A DNA stretch of 64,000 nt from Streptomyces violaceusniger. Lineage in GTDB: Bacteria; Actinomycetota; Actinomycetes; Streptomycetales; Streptomycetaceae. Positions 39,846-48,519 of the stretch are shown here, one piece after another. Position 1 is the first letter of the stretch; every line of letters starts with the position of its first letter. A model generated the notes under the pieces. That model was given only the letters and a program-made list of their open reading frames with translations. It was not told where the DNA came from and did no database searches. Location: the NCBI GenBank assembly GCA_005405945.1, contig BJHW01000001.1:9052001-9116000 (forward strand), read 5' to 3'. The translations under genes and the position numbers were made by a program.

Positions 39846-39945
39846 CCCATGCCAGCTGCTCCGACACGCCAATGCCAGCCGCTCCGAAACCAGCCGCCCG
39901 AAACCAGCCGCCCGATGCCAGCCGCGCCGAAGCCAGCCGCGCTAC
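39846..39945. repeat. about 15-base imperfect tandem repeat after fmt
   Basis: CCAGCCGCCCGAAA-like units recur six times between 39846 and 39945, with variants CCAGCTGCTCCGACA and CCAGCCGCGCCGAAG. The 3-prime end of the fmt region probably expanded by slippage; no coding or hairpin function is evident. Confidence 0.7.
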
Positions 39946-39967
39946 GGACGCGCCGAGGAGGCGGACG

Positions 39968-39998
39968 TTGACTTCAACCTATATTGAAGTCTTACGTT
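39968..39998 (+). promoter_or_regulatory. MerR-type promoter with dyad in a 19-base spacer
   Basis: A -35 box TTGACT (39968-39973) and a -10 box TACGTT (39993-39998) are 19 bases apart, and the dyad GACTTCAA-CCTATA-TTGAAGTC (39970-39991) fills the spacer. Long spacers with an internal dyad are the hallmark of promoters untwisted by MerR-family activators. It lies 26 bases before the ABC exporter start. No merR gene is in this window. Confidence 0.65.
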
Positions 39999-40023
39999 CC
40001 TCACGAGACCTCGGAGGTACGTG

Positions 40024-42069
40024 ATGGACATGCAATCGACCGCCTGGCATTCCCTGTATCAGACGGCCAATGCCCAAGACGACCGGCGGCCCTTCTCCCG
40101 CGAGACGTTGCGCCGCATCGGCGCCTTCGCCCGTCCGCACCGCCGCCAACTGCTGCTGTTCCTGGTGCTGAGCACGGTCACGGCGGTGCTCGCGGTGGCG
40201 ACACCGCTGCTGGCCGGCCGGGTGGTGGACGCGATCGTCCACCGTTCGGGACAGGGCACGGTGCTCTGGCTGGCCGGGCTGATCGCCGCGATCGCCGTGG
40301 CGGAGGCGGCGCTCGGGCTGCTGACCCGCTGGCTGTCGGCGAACATCGGCGAGGGGCTGATCCTCGATCTGCGCACCGCCGTCTTCGACCACGTCCAGCG
40401 GATGCCGGTGGCGTTCTTCACCCGGACCCGCACCGGCGCGCTGGTCAGCAGGCTCAACAACGACGTCATCGGCGCGCAGCGGGCGTTCAGCGACACCCTC
40501 TCGGGGGTGGTCGGCAATGTGGTCACGCTGCTGCTCACCTTCGTCGTCATGATCGGGATCTCCTGGCAGATCACCCTGCTGACGCTGCTGCTCCTGCCCG
40601 TCTTCCTGCTGCCCGCGCGCCGGGTGGGCGGACGGCTGGCGAAGCTGCGGCGCGAGGCGGCCGCGCACAACGCCGCGATGAGCACCCAGATGACCGAGCG
40701 CTTCTCCGCGCCCGGGGCGACCCTGGTCAAGCTGTTCGGACGGCCCGCCGACGAGTCCGCCGAGTTCGCCGCGCGGACCCGGCGGGTGCGGGACATCGGG
40801 GTGCGGACCGCGATGGTGCAGGTCTCCTTCGTGACCGCCCTGACCTTCGTCTCCGCCCTGGCCCTCGCCCTGGTCTACGGCCTCGGCGGCTGGTTCGCGC
40901 TGCACGGGCGGCTCGACCCCGGCGCCGTCGTCGCGCTCGCGCTGCTCCTCACCCGGCTGTACGCGCCGCTGACCGCGCTGGCCGGGGCGCGGGTCGAGGT
41001 GATGAGCGCGCTCGTCAGCTTCGAGCGGGTCTTCGAGGTGCTCGACCTCGAGCCGCTGATCAAGGAGAAGCCGGACGCCCGGGAGGTCCCGGAGGGGCCC
41101 GTGTCCGTCGAGTTCGACCGCGTCGACTTCGGCTACCCGGCCGCGGACAAGGTCTCCCTCGCCTCCCTCGAGGAGGTCGCCACCCTGGACACCCGCGGCG
41201 GCGTCCCGGTCCTGCACCAGGTGTCCTTCCGCGCCGAACCGGGCCAGATGGTCGCCCTGGTGGGCTCCTCCGGCGCCGGGAAGTCGACCATCGCACAGCT
41301 GCTGCCGAGGCTCTACGACGCCGACCACGGCGCCGTACGGCTCTCCGGGGTGGACGTCCGCGACCTGACCGCCGCATCGATCCGCGCCACCCTCGGCATG
41401 GTCACGCAGGACGGCCATCTCTTCCACGACTCGATCCGCGCCAATCTGCTGCTGGCCCGGCCGGAGGCCACCGACGAGGAGCTGTGGGAGGTGCTGCGCC
41501 GGGCCCGTCTCGAGGGGCTGATCGCGGCGCTGCCGGACGGTCTCGACACCGTCGTCGGCGAGCGCGGCTACCGGCTCTCCGGCGGTGAGCGCCAGCGGCT
41601 GACCATCGCGCGGCTGCTGCTGGCCCGGCCCCGTGTGGTGATCCTCGACGAGGCCACCGCGCACCTGGACTCCACCTCCGAGGCGGACGTCCAGGAGGCG
41701 CTCGGCGAGGCGCTGGACGGGCGCACCGCGGTGGTGATCGCCCACCGGCTGTCCACGGTCCGGGCCGCGGATCTCATTCTCGTCGTGGAGGACGGACGGA
41801 TCGTGGAGCGCGGTACGCACACCGCGCTGTTGGCCGCCGGGGGCCGCTACGAGGAGCTGTACCGCACCCAGTTCGAGCAGCCGACGGCGGTGGGCGACGG
41901 AATCGCCGTGGACGGAGCGAGCGTGTCCGGCGCGGCCGTTGCCCCCACGACCGTGGACGGAACGACCGTGGACGGGACCCTCATGGACGCGACGGCCGTG
42001 GACCGGAGCCTCGTGGACGGAACCCCCCTGGACGGCGGCCCCACGACCGCCGACGCCCCGGCGACGTAG
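40024..42069 (+). CDS. ABC exporter, fused membrane and ATPase domains
   Basis: 681 residues from ATG 40024 with GGAGG six bases upstream. Six transmembrane helices span about residues 40-330 (LLLFLVLSTVTAVLAVATPL, VGNVVTLLLTFVVMIG), then the nucleotide-binding domain: Walker A VGSSGAGKST, signature LSGGERQRL, Walker B VVILDEATAHLDS, H-loop VIAHRLST. An insert (SLASLEEVATLDTRGG) precedes Walker A. The last 60 residues are an odd repetitive tail with VDGT/VDRS units (TTVDGTTVDGTL). Multidrug or lipid exporter by family. Expression probably depends on a MerR-type activator at the promoter just upstream. Confidence 0.9.
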   Translation: MDMQSTAWHSLYQTANAQDDRRPFSRETLRRIGAFARPHRRQLLLFLVLSTVTAVLAVATPLLAGRVVDAIVHRSGQGTVLWLAGLIAAIAVAEAALGLLTRWLSANIGEGLILDLRTAVFDHVQRMPVAFFTRTRTGALVSRLNNDVIGAQRAFSDTLSGVVGNVVTLLLTFVVMIGISWQITLLTLLLLPVFLLPARRVGGRLAKLRREAAAHNAAMSTQMTERFSAPGATLVKLFGRPADESAEFAARTRRVRDIGVRTAMVQVSFVTALTFVSALALALVYGLGGWFALHGRLDPGAVVALALLLTRLYAPLTALAGARVEVMSALVSFERVFEVLDLEPLIKEKPDAREVPEGPVSVEFDRVDFGYPAADKVSLASLEEVATLDTRGGVPVLHQVSFRAEPGQMVALVGSSGAGKSTIAQLLPRLYDADHGAVRLSGVDVRDLTAASIRATLGMVTQDGHLFHDSIRANLLLARPEATDEELWEVLRRARLEGLIAALPDGLDTVVGERGYRLSGGERQRLTIARLLLARPRVVILDEATAHLDSTSEADVQEALGEALDGRTAVVIAHRLSTVRAADLILVVEDGRIVERGTHTALLAAGGRYEELYRTQFEQPTAVGDGIAVDGASVSGAAVAPTTVDGTTVDGTLMDATAVDRSLVDGTPLDGGPTTADAPAT

Positions 42070-42112
42070 GCTGGTCCCTTCAGCCCGATCCGTCCCCCGG
42101 AGCACATTTCCC

Positions 42113-43585
42113 GTGACCGACCAGCCCCGTCGTCGCCGTCCCCACGCCCCGAACCGGCCTGGCAAGCCCTACCGCCGCCCGCAGAAGGACCCCGTGCGAA
42201 TCCTCGCCTTCGAGGCGCTGCGGGCGGTCGACGAGCGGGACGCGTACGCCAACCTCGTTCTCCCGCCCCTGCTGCGCAAGGCGCGGGAGAGCGCGGAGGC
42301 CGGCAGCGGGCCGCGGTTCGACTCCCGGGACGCGGCCCTCGCCACCGAGCTGGTCTACGGCACCCTGCGCCACCAGGGCACCTACGACGCGATCATCGCC
42401 GAATGCGTGGACCGCCCGCTGCGCGAGGTGGATCCGCCCGTGCTCGATGTACTGAGCCTCGGCGCCCACCAGTTGCTCGGAACCCGCATCCCCACCCACG
42501 CCGCCGTCTCGGCGAGCGTCGAGCTGGCCCGGGTGGTGCTCGGCGACGGCCGGGCCAAGTTCGTCAACGCCGTGCTGCGCAAGATCGCCACCCATGACCT
42601 CGACGGCTGGCTGGAGCGGGTCGCCCCGCCGTACGACGAGGACCCCGAGGAGCATCTGGGCGTCCGCCACTCGCATCCGCGCTGGGTCGTCTCCGCCCTG
42701 TGGGACGCGCTCGGCGGCGGCAGCGCCGGTGTGGAGGAGCTGCTGGCCGCCGACAACGAACGGCCCGAGGTCACCCTCGTCGCCCGGCCCGGCCGGTCCA
42801 CGCCCGCGGAGCTGCTGGACGCGGTCGGCGGGCAGGCCGCGGTGCCGGGCCGCTGGTCGCCGTACGCGGTGCGGCTCACCGAGGGCGGCGAGCCCGGTGC
42901 GCTGGAGGCGGTGCGCGACGGGCGGGCCGGAGTGCAGGACGAGGGCAGCCAGCTGGTGGCCGTCGCGCTGGCGAACGCCCCGCTGGAGGGGGACGACCGG
43001 CGCTGGCTGGACGGCTGCGCGGGCCCCGGCGGCAAGGCCGCGCTGCTCGGCGCGCTCGCCGCGGAGCGCGGCGCCTCGCTGCTGGCCGCCGAGAAGCAGC
43101 CGCACCGGGCCCGGCTGGTGGCCAGGGCCCTGGCGGGCAACCCCGGGCCGTACCAGGTGATCGCCGCGGACGGCACCCGGCCGCCGTGGCGCCCGGAGTC
43201 CTTCGACCGGGTGCTGGTGGACGTCCCCTGCACCGGCCTGGGCGCCCTGCGCCGCCGCCCCGAGGCGCGCTGGCGGCGCCGCCCCGAGGACCTCGAGGGC
43301 TTCGCCCCGCTCCAGCGCGGGCTGCTGCGGGAGGCCCTGGCCGCGGCGCGGATCGGCGGGGTGGTCGGCTACGCCACCTGCTCCCCGCATCCGGCCGAGA
43401 CCCGGGCCGTGGTCGAGGACGTCCTCAAGGGGCGGGGCGGCGCGGCCGTCTCCGCGGAGTGGATCGACGCCCGGCCGCTGCTGGCCGGGGTGCCCGAGCT
43501 GGGCGACGGCCCGGACGTCCAGCTGTGGCCGCACCGGCACGGCACGGACGCCATGTATCTGGCCCTGCTGCGCCGCACCGGCTGA
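42113..43585 (+). CDS. rsmB: 16S rRNA (cytosine-967-C5) methyltransferase RsmB
   Basis: 490 residues from a GTG. N-terminal NusB-like RNA-binding domain (ILAFEALRAVDERDAYANLV, ELVYGTLRHQGTYD) then a SAM-dependent methyltransferase domain: LDGCAGPGGKAALLGALA for SAM, VDVPCTGLGALRRRPEARWR and YATCSPHPAE carrying the two catalytic cysteines (PC and TC). Lies 43 bases after the ABC exporter; its natural partner fmt is two genes upstream, so the exporter interrupts the fmt-rsmB pair. Confidence 0.95.
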   Translation: MTDQPRRRRPHAPNRPGKPYRRPQKDPVRILAFEALRAVDERDAYANLVLPPLLRKARESAEAGSGPRFDSRDAALATELVYGTLRHQGTYDAIIAECVDRPLREVDPPVLDVLSLGAHQLLGTRIPTHAAVSASVELARVVLGDGRAKFVNAVLRKIATHDLDGWLERVAPPYDEDPEEHLGVRHSHPRWVVSALWDALGGGSAGVEELLAADNERPEVTLVARPGRSTPAELLDAVGGQAAVPGRWSPYAVRLTEGGEPGALEAVRDGRAGVQDEGSQLVAVALANAPLEGDDRRWLDGCAGPGGKAALLGALAAERGASLLAAEKQPHRARLVARALAGNPGPYQVIAADGTRPPWRPESFDRVLVDVPCTGLGALRRRPEARWRRRPEDLEGFAPLQRGLLREALAAARIGGVVGYATCSPHPAETRAVVEDVLKGRGGAAVSAEWIDARPLLAGVPELGDGPDVQLWPHRHGTDAMYLALLRRTG

Positions 43586-43622
43586 CCGCGCCCACTGCCC
43601 GGCATGTTCCCGGGTCGGCGGG

Positions 43623-44555
43623 TCAGTCCTTCGGAACCGCCGGAAGCGCCTCCTCGGGCCGGTCGGTCGGGGCGTAGAGCGTATCGGCCCGGGCGGTCGG
43701 GTTGAGGTCCCTGTGCACCGTGCGCGCCACCGCCTCGATGGTGGCCACGCCCGCCTCCATGGTGCGATTGCCCTGGGTGAGCACGGTGAGCGTGTAGTCG
43801 TGGCCGTCGCCGGTGAAGGCGCCGACGCTGTGCACCCGCCAGCCGTGGGTGGACCGCTCCAGCCAGCCGTTCTTCACATGGATCTTCGCACCGCCCGGGG
43901 CGCCGGCCGGGGTGCCCCAGCGCTGTTCCGGGATGACCTTGCCCATCAGCGAGAGGACATAGGTGCGGGAGGCGTCGGTGAGCACCGTGTTCGCGTGGGT
44001 GATCAGGTCCAGGAGCCGCTCCTGGTCGTTCGCGGTGATCTGGGTGAGACCCCAGTAGCCGTCCTTGCCGGGCACGGTGGCGTCCATTCCGGCGGCCCGC
44101 AGGAACGCCGTGACCCCGGAGGGCTTGAGCTGCTTCCACAGCTTGCTGGTCGAGGCGTTGTCCGACTTGGTGATCATGGCCTTGGCGAGGGTCTTCTCGC
44201 GCTTGGTCAGCCCCCGGTGGTGCCGCTGCGCGTCCCACAGCAGCGTCCCCAGGACCGTCACCTTCACCACGCTCGCGGAGTCGAACCTCTGGTTCGCGCG
44301 CAGGGTGCAGCGGGTGTGGGTGGCGTGGTCGCGGAGGCTGATCGCGACGGTGCCGGACCGGCCGCGCAGCGCGCCGACGATGTCCTTGGACATCCTCCCG
44401 GCCAGCCCGGACTGGTGGGAGACGCAGACCGGCCGCGGTGCCGTGGCCGCCGCGGAGGCGGGCCCGGTCGCGGCGACCGGCGCCGCGACGAGGGCCGCTG
44501 TCAGCGCCGCGCACACCGCGGTGCGGGGGAGCCGGGGTATTCGATCGCTGGTCAT
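43623..44555 (-). CDS. secreted class A beta-lactamase-like serine hydrolase
   Basis: 310 residues with a Sec signal (AVCAALTAALVAAPVAATGP, cleavage near ASA). The catalytic SxxK is SASVVKV, and the SDN motif is present (ITKSDNAST). The third motif KTG is replaced by a KNGW segment (IHVKNGWLERS), common in PBP-like homologues without clear resistance activity. Function could be cell-wall peptide hydrolysis or weak beta-lactam turnover. Convergent with rsmB; the 44556-44769 gap after it shows nothing definite. Confidence 0.85.
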   Translation of the reverse strand: MTSDRIPRLPRTAVCAALTAALVAAPVAATGPASAAATAPRPVCVSHQSGLAGRMSKDIVGALRGRSGTVAISLRDHATHTRCTLRANQRFDSASVVKVTVLGTLLWDAQRHHRGLTKREKTLAKAMITKSDNASTSKLWKQLKPSGVTAFLRAAGMDATVPGKDGYWGLTQITANDQERLLDLITHANTVLTDASRTYVLSLMGKVIPEQRWGTPAGAPGGAKIHVKNGWLERSTHGWRVHSVGAFTGDGHDYTLTVLTQGNRTMEAGVATIEAVARTVHRDLNPTARADTLYAPTDRPEEALPAVPKD

Positions 44556-44769
44556 GGTGGGTTGCCTGATTCCCTTGCCTTGTCACACGAGCCACTTACG
44601 TCGCAAGAGCCACTTCTGCGCTCTCGACTCACATGACCTATGCGCGACGGCCAGGGGTTGCTCGACCATCTTCATGATCTCGTCTCCCTCGGCGTCCGTC
44701 GATCCGAGCGGGACCGATGATCAGATCCCGGCTCCATGGACCGGTGCCGATCGTGGGAGGCTTGGAGCC

Positions 44770-45444
44770 ATGGCCCCGCAGATCAATCCCAGCATCCTGT
44801 CCGCAGACTTCTCCCGCCTGGCGGATGAGGCGAAAGCGGTCGAAGGCGCCGACTGGCTCCACGTCGACGTCATGGACAACCACTTCGTCCCCAACCTCAC
44901 CCTCGGCGTGCCGGTGGTCGAATCGCTGGGCAAGGCCACGGAGACCCCGCTGGACTGCCATCTCATGATCGAGGACCCGGACCGCTGGGCGCCGCAGTAC
45001 ATCGAGGCGGGCGCCGGCTCCGTCACCTTCCACGTGGAGGCCGCGGCCGCGCCGGTGCGGCTGGCGCGCGAGATCCGGGCCAAGGGCGCGCGGGCCTCGA
45101 TGGCGCTCAAGCCCGCCACGCCCATCGAGCCGTACGAGGATCTGCTGCCCGAGCTGGACATGCTGCTGGTGATGACCGTGGAGCCCGGCTTCGGCGGCCA
45201 GGCGTTCCTCGACATCATGCTGCCGAAGATCCGCCGCACCCGGCAGCTCATCGACAAGCACGGCCTTCAGATGTGGTTGCAGGTGGACGGCGGCGTCTCG
45301 GCCGAGACCATCGAGCGGTGCGCCGAGGCGGGCGCCGATGTGTTCGTCGCCGGCTCGGCGGTCTACGGCGCCGACGACCCGGCCAAGGCCGTACGGGAGC
45401 TGCGCCACCTCGCCGAAAAGGCGACCGGCACCCCCGGTTCATGA
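44770..45444 (+). CDS. rpe: ribulose-phosphate 3-epimerase
   Basis: 224 residues. TIM barrel with catalytic and metal residues in INPSILSADFSRL, LHVDVMDNHFVPNLT, CHLMIEDP, MTVEPGFGGQAF and LQVDGGVSAET, GSAVYGADD. Interconverts ribulose and xylulose 5-phosphates. A GGAGG lies 8-12 bases before the ATG. Confidence 0.97.
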   Translation: MAPQINPSILSADFSRLADEAKAVEGADWLHVDVMDNHFVPNLTLGVPVVESLGKATETPLDCHLMIEDPDRWAPQYIEAGAGSVTFHVEAAAAPVRLAREIRAKGARASMALKPATPIEPYEDLLPELDMLLVMTVEPGFGGQAFLDIMLPKIRRTRQLIDKHGLQMWLQVDGGVSAETIERCAEAGADVFVAGSAVYGADDPAKAVRELRHLAEKATGTPGS

Positions 45445-45531
45445 GGCGACGCAACTACCGGTCGGTGAACTCAAGGGTGAAGGCCAAACCAACTCCGCCG
45501 TTTCTGACAGGATGAACGGTGAGTCCGGACA

Positions 45532-46569
45532 GTGAATAGTGAGGAGACCGCGGTGTCGACGGGCCGTTCAGCCACGCGGATGGGACCCGCCGAACTGGTG
45601 CAGGCGGCCGCCATGGCGCGCCGCTTCTACCTCGAGGGCAAGTCCAAGATCCAGATCGCCGAGGAGTTCGGCGTCAGCCGCTTCAAGGTCGCGCGGGTGC
45701 TGGAGACGGCGCTCGAGCGCGATCTGGTGCGCATCGAGATCCGGGTTCCCGCCGAGCTCGACGCGGAGCGCTCCGACGCGCTGCGCGCCCGCTACGGGCT
45801 GCGCCACGCGGTCGTCGTGGAGTCCCCGGCCGATGCCGAGGCGGACACCCCGGACCCGGAGAACCTCGGCGAGGTCGCCGCGGACCTGCTGGGCGAGCTG
45901 GTGACCGAGGGAGATGTGCTGGGGCTGGCCTGGGGACGGTCCACGATCCACATGGCGGCCGCGCTGCACCGGCTGCCCCCGTGCACCGTCGTCCAGCTCA
46001 CGGGCGTGTACGACGCGGGCACGGCCGAGCGCGGCTCGGTCGAGGCGGTGCGCCGCGCCGCCGCCGTCTCCGGCGGTGAGGCGCATCCCATCTACGCGCC
46101 GATGCTGCTGCCGGACACGGCCACCGCGGACGCCCTGCGCGGCCAGACCGGTATCGCCCGCGCCTTCGAGTACTTCGACAAGGTCACCGTGGCCTGCGTC
46201 TCCATCGGCTCGTGGGAGGCCGGGATCTCCACCGTCTACGACATGCTGACGGAGGAGGAGCGGGCCCACTACGAGAGTCTGGGCGCCGCCGCCGAGATGT
46301 CGGCCCACCTCTTCGACGTCGAGGGCCGTCGCATCGGCCGCGACCTGGGCGAGCGCTGCATCACCGTGGAGGCCGACCGGCTGCGCCGGATCCCCGAGGT
46401 GGTGGCCATCGCCGGTGGCCGCCGTAAGGCCGAGGCGATCGGGGCGGTGCTGCGGTCCGGCCTGGTCACCAGCCTGGTGACGGATACCGCCGCCGCGGAC
46501 TACCTGCTGGCCGGGACCACCCCCGCCGCCCACCCCGCCCTCGACCGCGCCGACCCGGACGGGCCGTAA
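45532..46569 (+). CDS. SorC-type sugar-phosphate-responsive transcriptional regulator
   Basis: 345 residues from GTG 45532 (or 338 from GTG 45553). An N-terminal winged helix (AAAMARRFYLEGKSKIQIAE, EFGVSRFKVARVLE) precedes the SorC effector-binding domain (LGLAWGRSTIHMAAALHRLP, VTVACVSIGSWEAG, VVAIAGGRRKAEAIGAVLRS), which binds phosphosugars in characterised relatives. It begins 87 bases after rpe, suggesting pentose- or triose-phosphate control of a nearby or distant sugar operon. Confidence 0.9.
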   Translation: MNSEETAVSTGRSATRMGPAELVQAAAMARRFYLEGKSKIQIAEEFGVSRFKVARVLETALERDLVRIEIRVPAELDAERSDALRARYGLRHAVVVESPADAEADTPDPENLGEVAADLLGELVTEGDVLGLAWGRSTIHMAAALHRLPPCTVVQLTGVYDAGTAERGSVEAVRRAAAVSGGEAHPIYAPMLLPDTATADALRGQTGIARAFEYFDKVTVACVSIGSWEAGISTVYDMLTEEERAHYESLGAAAEMSAHLFDVEGRRIGRDLGERCITVEADRLRRIPEVVAIAGGRRKAEAIGAVLRSGLVTSLVTDTAAADYLLAGTTPAAHPALDRADPDGP

Positions 46570-46667
46570 GCCCCCTCCCCGGCGCTCGGGAAGTCCTCGT
46601 TGAGCCCCCGCGGCGCGCCCCGGGCCCACTCCGGCCCGGGGCGCGCCGCATCGGCCCTGGTCAGAGC

Positions 46668-46868
46668 CGAACCGAGCGCCTCGGTCGAGAGGTTCACGTC
46701 GGCCTCGGCCTGGTCGCCGGTCCAGGTCTCCTCGGTGCGGACGAGGGTGCCTCCCTTGACCTCGGCGAAGGTCCACACGTGGGCGCCCTCGTCGATGTGA
46801 ATCGCCTCGCTGGTCGCGGGTCCGGACCAGCGGACGCAGGCGTTGCGCTGGATCTTCGGCGGCCTCAA
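46668..46868 (-). pseudogene. remnant of an SRPBCC (START-like) family gene
   Basis: On the minus strand, CVRWSGPATSEAIHIDEGAH and VWTFAEVKGGTLVRTEETWT resemble the C-terminal half of SRPBCC/polyketide-cyclase-like proteins. The N-terminal half is missing and the frame then runs into unrelated sequence and the end of the SorC gene. Left edge of the gene-poor stretch. Confidence 0.55.
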
Positions 46869-46978
46869 TGGCCGAGCGGAGACGCGGGCTCGTCGAACGT
46901 CCTGACCGCTGAGCAGTCAGCGCCGGCCCACCAAGATCATCGCTTGGCGGGCTGGCCCATCTGTGCCACGTCCCCGCT

Positions 46979-47884
46979 TCAGACGCAGATCACGATCTTT
47001 CCGCGGGTGCGTCCGCGCTCGGCGTGCGCGTGGGCGTCGGCGACCTGCTCCAGGGGGTAGGTCTGTTCAATGCGGGGCGTGTAGCGGCCTTGCCGGCCCA
47101 GTTGCGCGGCCGCGGACAAGAGGGTGGAGTCGTTCTCCGCGTTGACCACATGCGTGCCCAGGCGCTGCCCGCCTGCGTGGTCGGCGACCGTCGCGACGCG
47201 CGTCGGGTCGCCCGTGATCGCGACGAGGTCGTCCAGGGATCCGGAGGCCGCGGTGTCGAGCGCGATGTCGACGCCGTGCGGAGCGAGAGCGGAGAGGCGC
47301 CGCGCGAGGCCGGGGCCGTAGGTGGTGGGAACGGCGCCGAGAGAGGCGAGGAACTCGTGGTTGCGTTCGCTGGCTGTCCCGATCACGGTGGCACCTTGTG
47401 CCACAGCGATCTCGACTGCCGCGCTGCCCACGCCTCCGGCGGCGCCCTCGACGAGAAGGGTGCGCCCCGCGAGGGAGTCGAGCGCGTTCAGGCCACGCAT
47501 CGCGGTCACGGACGCGAGACCGGCGCCAGCGGCCTGCTCGTCGTTCCACGTGTCGGGGGCGTGGGCCCAGGCCGAGAGGATGACCAGCTCTGCGGTTGCG
47601 CCAGTGACGCCGCCCAGCCCGAAGACGCGGTCGCCGATGCTCACCCCCTTCGATCCGTCACCGATTTCGTCGACCACGCCGACGGCGTCGCGCCCGGGAA
47701 TGGCGGGCAGCTCCAGGGGGATCAGCTGGTGCAGGGCGCCGACGCGCAGCTTCCAGTCGATGGGATTGACGCTGGCCGCCGCGACGCGGATACGGATCTC
47801 ACCAGGCCCGGGGTGGGGGTCGGGGGCCTGCTCGATCACCAGGCTCTCCGCTCCGCCGTATTCATGGAAGCGGGCTGCACGCAT
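46979..47884 (-). CDS. NADP-dependent zinc-free alcohol dehydrogenase / quinone oxidoreductase family
   Basis: 301 residues. MDR fold: N-terminal GroES-like part (MRAARFHEYGGAESLVIEQA, SVNPIDWKLRVGA, PGRDAVGVVDEIG), Rossmann motif VEGAAGGVGSAAVEIAVAQG. No zinc-binding cysteines. Reduces quinones or reactive enals with NADPH in relatives. Divergent from an HxlR regulator 240 bases away, a pairing typical of electrophile- or quinone-induced detoxification. Confidence 0.88.
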   Translation of the reverse strand: MRAARFHEYGGAESLVIEQAPDPHPGPGEIRIRVAAASVNPIDWKLRVGALHQLIPLELPAIPGRDAVGVVDEIGDGSKGVSIGDRVFGLGGVTGATAELVILSAWAHAPDTWNDEQAAGAGLASVTAMRGLNALDSLAGRTLLVEGAAGGVGSAAVEIAVAQGATVIGTASERNHEFLASLGAVPTTYGPGLARRLSALAPHGVDIALDTAASGSLDDLVAITGDPTRVATVADHAGGQRLGTHVVNAENDSTLLSAAAQLGRQGRYTPRIEQTYPLEQVADAHAHAERGRTRGKIVICV

Positions 47885-48069
47885 AGTGTCCTGCCTTACC
47901 TTTGTAGGTCGAAATGGTGGTGTTCGTTCGACGCCCGTTACTCAAAACCTGACGCTGACGTGAGGTGCGGATCGGTGAGGTTGCCGAGTGGGCGGGCGGT
48001 CACCCGCCCCGAAAACCACGAACTTGCCCACCGTCGGAATACCTTCCGTTGAGTCGATGCTCCGGAAGA

Positions 48070-48098
48070 TATCCAGAGAGTCGGTCACCAGCTGGATA
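48070..48098. promoter_or_regulatory. candidate HxlR operator
   Basis: TATCCAG (48070-48076) and CTGGATA (48092-48098) form a 7-base inverted repeat with 15 bases between, 26 bases before the HxlR start in the divergent promoter region 47885-48123. Autorepression plus control of the oxidoreductase is inferred. Confidence 0.5.
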
Positions 48099-48123
48099 CC
48101 TAGACCGGAGACGGGAGACCTCG

Positions 48124-48519
48124 ATGACGCAACGGCCACCGCTGCCACCCGACTTGTTCGACGAGCTGTGCCCGTCCTCGCTGCTGCCTTTCCGCTTCGG
48201 TGACAAATGGGCACCCATGGTCCTCCGCTGCCTGGACGACGGCCCGCGCAGATACTCCGAACTCCGCGTGCCACTGGGCCGCGTCACCCCGAAGTCGCTC
48301 ACCCAGTCGCTCCGCGGCTTGGAGCGCAACGGGTTCGTGTCACGCACGGTGTACGCCGACCCGAAACTGCGGGTGGAGTACGCGCTGACACCGCTGGGCC
48401 GCAGCGCGCTGGAGCCGCTGGCCGCCGCGTGCCGATGGGCGACCGAGCACTGGGACGAGCTGCTCGACGCCCGCGAGGGCGGCGGGGGCGGCGAGGGCGG
48501 CAACTCCTTTATCGATTGA
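48124..48519 (+). CDS. HxlR family winged-helix regulator
   Basis: 131 residues, GGGAG six bases before the ATG. Typical HxlR pattern: FGDKWAPMVLRCLDDGPRRY, SELRVPLGRVTPKSLTQSLR, LERNGFVSRTVY, VEYALTPLGRSALEPL. A single Cys near the N-terminus (FDELCPSSLLPF) is placed where redox- or quinone-sensing HxlR proteins carry theirs. Regulates the divergent oxidoreductase by inference. Confidence 0.9.
   Translation: MTQRPPLPPDLFDELCPSSLLPFRFGDKWAPMVLRCLDDGPRRYSELRVPLGRVTPKSLTQSLRGLERNGFVSRTVYADPKLRVEYALTPLGRSALEPLAAACRWATEHWDELLDAREGGGGGEGGNSFID

Noticed and set aside
46500..46868. A complete SRPBCC gene
   Set aside because: Only the C-terminal half is similar to the family and the frame continues into the regulator gene's end.
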